Source: Ignavibacteria bacterium
GTDB taxonomy: Bacteria; Bacteroidota; Ignavibacteria; SZUA-365
Assembly (NCBI GenBank): GCA_016720835.1
Contig: JADKJW010000009.1
Span: forward strand, 62,001-126,000
DNA: 64,000 nt
Direction of reading: 5' to 3'
Both the position numbers and the translations under genes were made by a program. The notes below the pieces were generated by a model, which was not told the origin of the DNA, did not search any database, and was given only the letters and a program-made list of their open reading frames with translations. This document shows positions 8,625-15,916 of the stretch, one piece after another. Each line of letters starts with the position of its first letter. The stretch's first letter is position 1.

Positions 8625-9551
8625 GCGTCCGCCTGCCGGTCCGGGTGGTCGGTGATGCCGAGGAAGTAGTCCTCGAGCGAGCGGCGCGGCGCGAAGGACG
8701 AGACGGCGATTCCGGCGTTGACGAGCGACGCGTTGCTCTCGGCGAGCCGTTCGGCGGGCATCGTGCACACGATCTCCTCGCCATCGTCGCGCAACGCGCC
8801 CGCCCAGGGCAGGCCGCGCAGAAGCTCCAGGGCGCGCTCCCGGGGCTCGGCGACAATGCGCACGTGAATCTCCTCCCGGCTGAGCAGTTCGGCGACGGCG
8901 CCCTGCACGATCAGTTCGCCGCGATGCAGGATGCACATGCGCGTCGCCACCTGCTCGATTTCGTTGAGCAGATGCGAGGAGAGGAAGATGGTCATGCCCC
9001 GTTCGGCGTTGAGGGTGCGGATCAACTCGCGCACCTCCTTCATGCCCTGCGGATCGAGACCGTTCGTCGGTTCGTCGAGGATCAGCAGGTCGGGATTCGG
9101 CAACAGCGCCTGCGCGATGCCGAGACGCTGCTTCATGCCGTGCGAATACGCCTTGACGCGGTCCCCGCCGCGATCGGACAGCCCGACGAGCGCCAGCACC
9201 TCGTCGATGCGCTTCGCGGGGAATGGTGCCGTAGAGCGCCGCGACGATTTCGAGGTTGCGTCGACCGCTGAGGTAAAGGTAGAAGTCGGGCTTCTCCACC
9301 AGGCCGCCCACGCGGCCGAGCACGCTCCGGTCCGAGGCGATGTCGGCGCCGAACAGCCTCACCGTGCCGGCAGTCGGACGGATCAGCGACAGCACCATCC
9401 GGATGGTGGTGCTCTTCCCCGCCCCGTTCGGTCCGAGAAAACCGTAAATGTCGCCGCGGTGAACATCGATGTCGAGATCTCGCACCGCGAAGCGCTTGCC
9501 GAAACGCTTGGTCAGTCGCGTGGTCTTCAGAATGGTGTCGGGTGTATCCAC
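8621..9551 (-). pseudogene. ABC transporter ATP-binding protein, frameshifted
   Basis: Read through one frameshift, this is a complete ABC-2-type ATPase of about 309 aa: Walker A GPNGAGKST at residues 40-48, then in the second frame the signature region YSHGMKQRLGIAQ, Walker B LLILDEPTNGLDP, the H-loop SSHLL, and a C-terminal extension typical of export ATPases. The break lies in the GGGG run at 9218-9221; removing one base gives the continuous IPAKRIDEVLALVGL. No permease gene is adjacent, which is unusual for this class. The stop overlaps the DUF2723 start, so translation of that gene may depend on an intact reading frame. A homopolymer sequencing error is the simplest explanation. Confidence 0.85.
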
Positions 9552-9636
9552 TGGCGGGAACCGGGAGCTGTGGGTGGGGGCGGATTGCGCGTTGCGGTCG
9601 TGTGTCGTAGTATCGGAGGTATCTGTCTGATGTCCG

Positions 9637-10899
9637 TCACGCGTTGGCGTAGTGCTTCTCGAACACCACGGCGCCCTTCTTCACGATCGCGTTGAGGTGA
9701 TTGACGCCGAAATGGTAGAGGATGCGCGCGTAGTTCGGGGTGTCGAAGACGAGCAGATCGGCCTGCTTGCCCGTCTCGATGCTGCCGATACGGTCCGATC
9801 GTCCGAGCGCGGCGGCGGCGTTGAGCGTGACGGCGGTGATGGTCTCCTCCATCGTCATGCGCATCTGCATGGCCGCGAGACTCATCATGAGCTGCAGGTT
9901 CTCGCTCATGCAGCTGCCGGGATTCATGTCGGTGGCGACGGCCACGGGCAGTCCCGCGTCGATGAAGCGCCGCGCGTCGGGCATGGGTTCGCCGAGGAAG
10001 AGCGAGACGCCGGGCAGCAGCACGGCGACGGCGCCGGATGCGCGGAGCAGCGCGAGGGCCGCGTCGCTCGCGTGGTCGAGGTGATCGGCCGACAGCGCGC
10101 CGAGTTCCGCGGCCAGCTCCGCGCCGCCGTTCGCGGTGATCTGATCGGCGTGGATGCGCACGGCCAGGCCGCGCGCCTTCGCCGCGGCAAGGATGCGGCG
10201 ACCCTCGTCGATGGTGAACGCCGTCTTCTCCACAAACACGTCGCAGGATTCGGCCAGCGCGCGAGATGTGACTTCCGGCAGCATGCGGTCGACAACGAGG
10301 TCCACGTACTCCGTCCGGCGCTCGCGGTATTCGGGCGGAATCGTGTGCGCGCCGAGGAAGGTCGGCGCGATCTCGACGACGTGCAGCGCCTGCAGCTCGC
10401 GAATGACCTCGAGGAGCATGATTTCGCTCTCGAGATCCAGGCCGTAGCCGCTCTTGATTTCGACGGTGGTCGCGCCGAAACCGAGACAGCTGTCGAGCCG
10501 GTGCAGGGCGCTCTCGACGAGATCGACGGGGCGCGCCTCGCGCGTGGCGCGGACGGTGGTGGCGATGCCGCCGCCCGCCGCCGCAATCTCCGCGTAGGTG
10601 GCGCCCGCGATGCGGCGGGCGAATTCGTTCTCGCGCGCGCCGGCGAACACGAGATGCGTGTGCGCGTCCACGAAGCCCGGCAGCACGGTCTTCCCGATCG
10701 CGTTGATGGTCCGTTCGGCATCCTCGAAATCCACCTCGTCCGCGCTGCCGACGAAGGCGATGCGCCCGTCCTTGACGCCCACCGCGCCGTCTTCGATGAC
10801 GCCGAGCTCGCGCATGTCCGCGCCGGTCTTGACGCGCGCGCCGCCGGAAGCGACCGTGACGAGCTGCGCCGCGTTCGTGATCAGCAGATCGAAGGTCAT
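9637..10899 (-). CDS. hutI: Imidazolonepropionase
   Basis: 420 aa, the normal size for HutI. The enzyme hydrolyses 4-imidazolone-5-propanoate to N-formimidoyl-L-glutamate in histidine degradation. The amidohydrolase metal site is visible as GFVDAHTHLVFAG (His80, His82). Family segments such as EIKSGYGLD, FLGAHTIPPEYR, ADQITANGGAELA and the C-terminal ATDMNPGSC follow in order. The start overlaps the stop of aspS by 4 nt (ATGA). No hutH, hutU or hutG occurs in the window, so the rest of the pathway must lie elsewhere or be missing. Confidence 0.94.
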   Translation of the reverse strand: MTFDLLITNAAQLVTVASGGARVKTGADMRELGVIEDGAVGVKDGRIAFVGSADEVDFEDAERTINAIGKTVLPGFVDAHTHLVFAGARENEFARRIAGATYAEIAAAGGGIATTVRATREARPVDLVESALHRLDSCLGFGATTVEIKSGYGLDLESEIMLLEVIRELQALHVVEIAPTFLGAHTIPPEYRERRTEYVDLVVDRMLPEVTSRALAESCDVFVEKTAFTIDEGRRILAAAKARGLAVRIHADQITANGGAELAAELGALSADHLDHASDAALALLRASGAVAVLLPGVSLFLGEPMPDARRFIDAGLPVAVATDMNPGSCMSENLQLMMSLAAMQMRMTMEETITAVTLNAAAALGRSDRIGSIETGKQADLLVFDTPNYARILYHFGVNHLNAIVKKGAVVFEKHYANA

Positions 10900-12668
10900 G
10901 ACCCGCGGAGGAGGATGTGCAATTCCGTGAGCTGCGCGTCGGACACGCGCGACGGCGCGCTGTCCATCAGCGAGAGGGCGCTGTTGGTCTTCGGGAAGGC
11001 GATCACGTCGCGTATGGAATGAATGCCCGCGAGGATGGTGATGATGCGATCGAGCCCGAGCGCCACGCCGCCGTGCGGGGGCGCGCCGTACCGGAAGGCG
11101 TCGATGAGAAAGCCGAACTTCTCGCGGATCTCCTCGTCGCCGAGACCCATGAGCTGAAACACCTTCTGCTGCAGGTCGCCGTCGTGGATGCGGATGCTGC
11201 CGCTGCCCACTTCATTGCCATTCCACACAAGGTCGTAACAGTCCGCATGCACCGCGCCCGGATCGCTGTCGAGCAGATGCAGATCGCCCGCGTTGGGCCC
11301 GGTGAACGGATGGTGTTCGGCCACCCAGCGCTGTCCCTCTTCGTCGCGCTGGAAGAGCGGGAAGTCTACGACCCAGAGCAATTGATGGTCGCCCGCGGCA
11401 GCCAGACCCAGCTCGCGGCCGAGTTCGAGGCGGATGGTTCCGAGCGCGTGCAGGGCCTTGCGCCTGTCGGCATGCGCGACGATGAGAAGCAGATCGCCGT
11501 CTTCCGCATGCAGCGCGGCGCGGATGCCCAGCATGGTCTCCGGCGTCATGAATTTCGCGGCCTGCGACTGCAGCGTGCCCTCCGCGGCCTTGGCCCAGAC
11601 AAGGCCGCCGAGTCCAAGCTGTTTCGCGCGTTCGGTGAGCGCGTCGAGCTGCTTTCGGCTGAATTCGGCCTTCCCCTTCACGTTCATGCCCGTGACGATG
11701 CCTCCCGCGGAGAGGACATCGGCGAACACCTTGAACTCGCTGCCCGCCACGGCCTCGTTGAGCGTTTCGAATCGCATTCCGAAACGCGTGTCCGGTTTGT
11801 CGCTGCCGTAGCGCTCCAGCGCTTCGTCGTAGGTGACGCGCGGAATCGGCAGGGCGAGGTCGGCGCCCAGGGCTTCCTTCAGTATGGACGCGATCAAACC
11901 CTCGATGACCTGGAAAATGTCGTCGCGCTGCACGAAGGACATCTCGACGTCGATCTGCGTGAATTCGGGCTGCCGGTCGGCGCGGAGGTCCTCGTCGCGG
12001 AAGCACTTGACGATCTGCACGTAACGGTCGAAGCCCGCCACCATGAGAAGTTGCTTGTACTGCTGCGGTGACTGCGGCAGCGCGTAGAATCGTCCCGGAT
12101 GCACGCGGCTGGGCACCAGGTAGTCGCGCGCGCCTTCCGGCGTGCTTTTCATCAGGACCGGCGTCTCGATCTCGAGGAAGCCCAGCGCATCGAAGTGCCG
12201 GTGCACCACCTGCGTCACGCGGTGGCGAAGAAGAAAATTCTTCTGCAGGACGGGCCGGCGCAAATCCAGGTAGCGGTACTTGAGACGCAGATCCTCGTTG
12301 GCGTCCACGTCGTCCAGAATTTCGAAGGGCGTGACGTCGGAGGCATTGAGAATTTCGAGCGCCGTGGCCTGCACTTCCACTTCGCCGGTGGGAAGATGGG
12401 CGTTGCCCATGCCCGACGGCCGCAACGAAACAACGCCGGTCACGGACAGCACGTACTCCGAGCGGAGTTCATGCGCGCGTTTGTGCAGCTCCGGATTCTG
12501 CTGCGGAGAAAAAACGACCTGCGTGACGCCGTAGCGGTCGCGCAGGTCGATGAAGATCATGCCGCCCAGGTCGCGCCGCACCTGCAGCCACCCGTTCAGT
12601 GAAACAGTATTTCCGACATCCGAAGCGCGCAGCGCGCCGCAGGTATGAGTTCTTTTTGTGAAAAGCAT
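10896..12668 (-). CDS. aspS: Aspartate--tRNA ligase
   Basis: 590 aa, the length of bacterial-type class II AspRS, which charges tRNA-Asp (or both tRNA-Asp and tRNA-Asn in organisms lacking AsnRS). The N-terminal OB-fold anticodon-binding domain (GWLQVRRDLGGMIFIDLRDR) is followed by the catalytic core with YLDLRRP, the QSPQQYKQLLM stretch, motif 2 (FRDEDLRADRQPEFTQID), the inserted GAD domain, and motif 3 (GGVALGLDRI). It begins a tight minus-strand run (aspS-hutI-ABC-DUF2723-DUF2723). A TAnnTTTG-type -7 element lies 32 nt upstream of the start. Confidence 0.97.
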   Translation of the reverse strand: MLFTKRTHTCGALRASDVGNTVSLNGWLQVRRDLGGMIFIDLRDRYGVTQVVFSPQQNPELHKRAHELRSEYVLSVTGVVSLRPSGMGNAHLPTGEVEVQATALEILNASDVTPFEILDDVDANEDLRLKYRYLDLRRPVLQKNFLLRHRVTQVVHRHFDALGFLEIETPVLMKSTPEGARDYLVPSRVHPGRFYALPQSPQQYKQLLMVAGFDRYVQIVKCFRDEDLRADRQPEFTQIDVEMSFVQRDDIFQVIEGLIASILKEALGADLALPIPRVTYDEALERYGSDKPDTRFGMRFETLNEAVAGSEFKVFADVLSAGGIVTGMNVKGKAEFSRKQLDALTERAKQLGLGGLVWAKAAEGTLQSQAAKFMTPETMLGIRAALHAEDGDLLLIVAHADRRKALHALGTIRLELGRELGLAAAGDHQLLWVVDFPLFQRDEEGQRWVAEHHPFTGPNAGDLHLLDSDPGAVHADCYDLVWNGNEVGSGSIRIHDGDLQQKVFQLMGLGDEEIREKFGFLIDAFRYGAPPHGGVALGLDRIITILAGIHSIRDVIAFPKTNSALSLMDSAPSRVSDAQLTELHILLRGS

Positions 12669-12699
12669 GGAGGGTCCGGTTGAAAATGGTGTATCCTTG

Positions 12700-12707
12700 C
12701 AAAGATA
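12700..12707 (-). promoter_or_regulatory. Possible aspS -7 promoter element
   Basis: On the minus strand the octamer TATCTTTG fits the Bacteroidota -7 consensus TAnnTTTG and would give a 5' leader of about 25 nt. No TTTG is found at the expected -33 spacing, so only half of the promoter is supported. Confidence 0.4.
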
Positions 12708-12740
12708 GCCAAATCAACCGAAAATCCTCCGATCAGCGCC

Positions 12741-13589
12741 TCAGTGAGAGATCGCGCCGTTCTTCCAGATCGTCGTCGTCAAGACGCCACGCGCATCCCA
12801 GGAATTGACGGTGCCGTGCTCCTTGCCGTTCACGTACGAGATTTCATAGGCCTTCCTGCCGTTCTCGTAGTACCCGGTTTCCTTTCCGGCTTTCACATCG
12901 TTTTCATAGGGCGTTTCCGACTTCACCTTGCCGCTGGGGTAGTACACCGTTTTTGGTCCGTTCCGCATGTCGTTGCGGTAGTGGACGGTCACTTCCTTCT
13001 TCCCGGTCTCGGAGTAGAACGTTTTCAGTCCCTGCTTCAGTCCGTCCAGGTAGGTGCATTCGTACCAGATGCCGCCGCTTTCGTGGTAAAAACGCTCCAC
13101 GCCATTCTTCCGTCCTCGCGAATACGGTCGTTCGGATTTCCGCTTCCCGCTTTCATAGAGCCCGTTCACCACGCCGGTGATGCGGTCGCCATGATACGGA
13201 GTGCGCGTCCAGACTTTTCCGCTTTCATAATACGTCGTTGCGATGCCTTCGCGCTGACCTGCGACAAAGATCGTTTCACTCACTTTTTGTCCGCTCTCGG
13301 AGAACTTGACTTCCGTCCCTTCCTTCTTGCCATTCCGCATGGCAAGCGTGCCCTTGCCCTTTCCTTCCACCAGGGCTTCATCTGCTTGCGCCACCAGACC
13401 AGCACCGGCAGGGTTGGCCGGCACGAGCTTTCGCGAATCTTCGTTGCGTGTTTTTCCGTTGCCTGCGGTGTCTGTCGGGTTTTTCTCCTGGCTCAGGCTG
13501 CTTGCGCAGGGCAGCGCCACGAGGCTCAGAATAAGCAATGCGCGGCGGGCGGCTTTCGCCGTCGCTCGCGTCCGTTCGTTCGTATCCAT
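12741..13589 (-). CDS. Secreted MORN-type repeat protein (YwqK-like), copy 1
   Basis: 282 aa. An N-terminal signal peptide (hydrophobic ALLILSLVALPCASSLS) precedes about eight MORN-variant repeats of roughly 23 residues. Each has the pattern YYESGKVWTRTPYHGDR: a Tyr, E/SG turn, Lys and a closing aromatic. Such repeats form an open beta-sheet; automated annotation often labels them YwqK-family antitoxin, but no toxin partner or toxin-antitoxin arrangement is seen. I prefer the ATG at 13589 over a GTG at 13616 because the signal peptide then starts normally. A paralogue with the same layout follows upstream at 13877-14719. Periplasmic or cell-surface location is inferred. Confidence 0.8.
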   Translation of the reverse strand: MDTNERTRATAKAARRALLILSLVALPCASSLSQEKNPTDTAGNGKTRNEDSRKLVPANPAGAGLVAQADEALVEGKGKGTLAMRNGKKEGTEVKFSESGQKVSETIFVAGQREGIATTYYESGKVWTRTPYHGDRITGVVNGLYESGKRKSERPYSRGRKNGVERFYHESGGIWYECTYLDGLKQGLKTFYSETGKKEVTVHYRNDMRNGPKTVYYPSGKVKSETPYENDVKAGKETGYYENGRKAYEISYVNGKEHGTVNSWDARGVLTTTIWKNGAISH

Positions 13590-13679
13590 GTTCCTATACC
13601 ATTCCTTCCGTAACACTCCCGAATTCGGAAGGACTTCCGGCAGCGGGACTTGGAAACGCGCGCGTGTGTATCATACGCC

Positions 13680-13693
13680 GTTCTGTACAGAAC
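13680..13693. promoter_or_regulatory. Perfect 14-bp palindrome upstream of MORN gene 1
   Basis: GTTCTGTACAGAAC reads identically on both strands and lies about 90 bp upstream of the first MORN gene start, within the 287-nt gap between the paralogues. Its form fits a dimeric regulator site; no regulator is identified. The rest of this gap shows nothing else definite. Confidence 0.35.
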
Positions 13694-13876
13694 AACACGC
13701 TTCAGTTCCCCGCCGTTCCGGTACTCGAGAGCATGCCGGTTCACTGGAAGAAAATAGTTGATTATGAGACTGTTTTATCCAGTTATCACCGGAACAGGCA
13801 TTCCTTTTCCCCCTGCAGGAATTCCGCGCGGGGCGGACAAACGCCTCGCGGGGGGACGACAATCACGTGCCGCGTA

Positions 13877-14719
13877 TCAGTGCGCGATCGCCCCGTTCTT
13901 CCACCGGGTCACCGTCAACACGCCCCGCTCATTCCAGACTCTGATCGTTCCGTGCTCCTTCCCGTTCTCGAAGGGAATCTCATACGCCCGCTTTCCATTC
14001 TCGAAGTATCCGACCTCGAGGCCGACCTTGCGATCGTTCTCGAAGCGGGTTTCCGACTTCAATATGCCACTCGGATACCAGACCATTTCCACGCCGTTCT
14101 TCGTGTCGTTCAGATACGGAACTTCCATTTCCTTTCTGCCGTCCTCGAAGTAAAAGATCTTCGGACCCTGTTGCCGGCCGTAGAGGTAGGTGGCGAGGTA
14201 CCACTTTCCGCCGTTCTCATGGTAGAACGTCTCGGTGCCGTGTTTGCTGCCGCCGATGAACGGTGTTTCGGATTTCAGCGCTCCGCCTTCGTAGTACCCC
14301 ACGGCAATGCCCTCGATGCGGTCTGCGACCCAGGGTGTGCGCGTCCAGACACTGCCGCTTTGATAATACGTGACGGCAATGCCGTCGCGCTTGCCGGCAC
14401 GCACGGGTGTCTCGCTCAACAGCGCGCCTCCCGGGTAGTACGCAACGTCCGTCGCGCTCGTCGCCGCGCCGCGCGCGGCGGTCTTGACTGCGACTTCCCC
14501 TCCCGTGGAGGAACCGTGTGTGGCGTCCCGTGGCTCCGCCATCAGGGGCGAACGTTCGCCGTGGTGCGCGGGACTCGCGCCGCGCACGAACGCCTGTTGT
14601 ACCGTCTTGTCGTTGTTCGTGTCCTGATTGAAGGCGCCGGATGCAGGCGCGCTCATGACCGCGAACGAGAAAAGGGCGAGCCGCACCGTCTTGTGCGGCC
14701 ATTGATCTCTGGTGAACAT
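13877..14719 (-). CDS. Secreted MORN-type repeat protein (YwqK-like), copy 2
   Basis: 280 aa, clearly paralogous to 12741-13589, with closely similar C-termini (KEHGTIRVWNERGVLTVTRW here; KEHGTVNSWDARGVLTTTIW there). A signal peptide (LALFSFAVMSAPASG) and a linker to about residue 100 are followed by about seven repeats such as YYQSGSVWTRTPWVADR. The upstream linker differs from copy 1, so selection acts on the repeats. I chose ATG 14719; an ATG at 14731 is directly abutted by AAAGGA and is less likely. A strong inverted repeat lies 25-55 bp upstream. Confidence 0.8.
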   Translation of the reverse strand: MFTRDQWPHKTVRLALFSFAVMSAPASGAFNQDTNNDKTVQQAFVRGASPAHHGERSPLMAEPRDATHGSSTGGEVAVKTAARGAATSATDVAYYPGGALLSETPVRAGKRDGIAVTYYQSGSVWTRTPWVADRIEGIAVGYYEGGALKSETPFIGGSKHGTETFYHENGGKWYLATYLYGRQQGPKIFYFEDGRKEMEVPYLNDTKNGVEMVWYPSGILKSETRFENDRKVGLEVGYFENGKRAYEIPFENGKEHGTIRVWNERGVLTVTRWKNGAIAH

Positions 14720-14744
14720 CTCTTTTTCCATTCCTTTCATTTCG

Positions 14745-14774
14745 CACTGCAACGACGTGACATGCGTTGCAGTG
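14745..14774. promoter_or_regulatory. Inverted repeat upstream of MORN gene 2
   Basis: CACTGCAACG and CGTTGCAGTG are perfect 10-bp inverted arms separated by 10 bp, just before the start of the second MORN gene. This may be an operator or an mRNA leader hairpin. It is not followed by a T-tract, so it is not a typical terminator. Confidence 0.4.
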
Positions 14775-15037
14775 TGCTCGAATTGCCGTTGATCGGGTGT
14801 CATTTCTTGTTCAATACAAACCACGTGACAGGTCCCGAAGTTCCATAAAATAGTGACATACCCACCGAATCGGGAAAATAATGGATTATCGGGCCGTTTT
14901 TTCCGTTTCCGCGGGTGATGCCGGTCTGTCCCCGGCCCGATCCTTGACAGCAATGCGGAAAATGTCAGAACTTGCTTCCGGCGTTTCCCGGTACGGGTCC
15001 GGCTCGTTCATTGTGCACCATCAATCAGGAAGCTTTC

Positions 15038-15688
15038 ATGCCCCGCATCCGCATCTCCTTCCTCATCCTTGCAGCCGTCTTCCTCGCCTTCGGCGCGTCA
15101 TGTTCGAAAAGCAAAAAAGGATCGCCCGGCGAGTTGGAAAACGTGAACAGCAACAAGTACGGCCTCGAGTCCGGTGTGGTGACGCTGGAAGTGGAGATTC
15201 TCAATCCCAGCATCAAAACGAAGCAGACACTGAGTTTCGATGATTTCGGCAGCCTCGAGGCGCGGGAAACGACCACGGAGGCGCTCCTCACCGAGAACAA
15301 ATCCGAGAGCCACGGGAAGACCATCTACAAGGAGAACATCCTCTACACGCTGAACATGGATGCGAAGTCCTACACGCAGATGTCCCTGCTCGATCCGAAT
15401 TTCAGCGAGATCGACTTCAGCAAGATCGGGCGCAGCGGAATGCGTGATTACAGCGTCGAAGAAGTCGGCTCGGAAGACATCCTCGGACGCCCCTGCACGA
15501 TATACAAGGTCCATTCGGAACGCTGGAACCTCAAGGGAAAGTACTGGGTGTGGAAGAACATCCCGCTCAAATCTCTCTACAACGCGGGCGGCATGGACGT
15601 GCGCATGATCGCCACGGGGATCGAAGAGGGAACGGCCATTCCGCCCTCGATGTTTGACATTCCAAAGGGCTTCAAACACATCCCATGA
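15038..15688 (+). CDS. Putative lipoprotein of unknown function
   Basis: 216 aa. The N-terminus PRIRISFLILAAVFLAFGASC is a lipoprotein-type signal ending at a Cys, although the residue three before it is Gly rather than Leu/Val. The mature part is a soluble alpha-beta or beta domain with repeated descriptive patterns (TLEVEILNPSIKTKQTLSFD, LGRPCTIYKVHSERWNLKGK) that resemble DUF4412-type domains, without certainty. ATG 15038 is chosen because the signal begins there; AGGAAG lies 8 nt upstream. It is monocistronic, between divergent MORN genes and a repeat-rich gap. Confidence 0.68.
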   Translation: MPRIRISFLILAAVFLAFGASCSKSKKGSPGELENVNSNKYGLESGVVTLEVEILNPSIKTKQTLSFDDFGSLEARETTTEALLTENKSESHGKTIYKENILYTLNMDAKSYTQMSLLDPNFSEIDFSKIGRSGMRDYSVEEVGSEDILGRPCTIYKVHSERWNLKGKYWVWKNIPLKSLYNAGGMDVRMIATGIEEGTAIPPSMFDIPKGFKHIP

Positions 15689-15700
15689 TTTCGGATTGCA

Positions 15701-15839
15701 GATTTCGGATTGAATCTGAAGAACTGTTCGCTCATGTCACGCCGAGCGAAGCCGAGGCGGCCGATTTCGGATTGAATCTGAAGAACTGTTCGCTCATGTC
15801 ACACCGAGCGAAGCCGAGGCGGCTAATTTCGGATTGAAT
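15701..15839. repeat. 62-bp tandem direct repeat (two full copies and a partial third)
   Basis: Units at 15701-15762 and 15763-15824 differ at only a few positions, and a third copy begins at 15825 and breaks off after about 15 bp. Each contains the motif gccgagcgaagccgaggcgg, a GAGCGAAG-type phrase that recurs in related form elsewhere in the window. The array occupies the gap between two genes. Confidence 0.9.
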
Positions 15840-15916
15840 ACCGAGAACACACGCATTCACTGTTCCTCTTGACCCTTGACCCTGGACTCTTCACCTTCAC
15901 CTTCACCCTTTTCTCC

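Noticed and set aside
5556..8669. Plus-strand open frame of about 1,037 codons antisense to the DUF2723 pair
   Set aside because: High G+C shadow; the minus-strand genes have clear family motifs and overlaps with neighbours.
12741..14719. Toxin-antitoxin locus
   Set aside because: The YwqK label is only by repeat similarity; both proteins have signal peptides and no toxin gene is adjacent.
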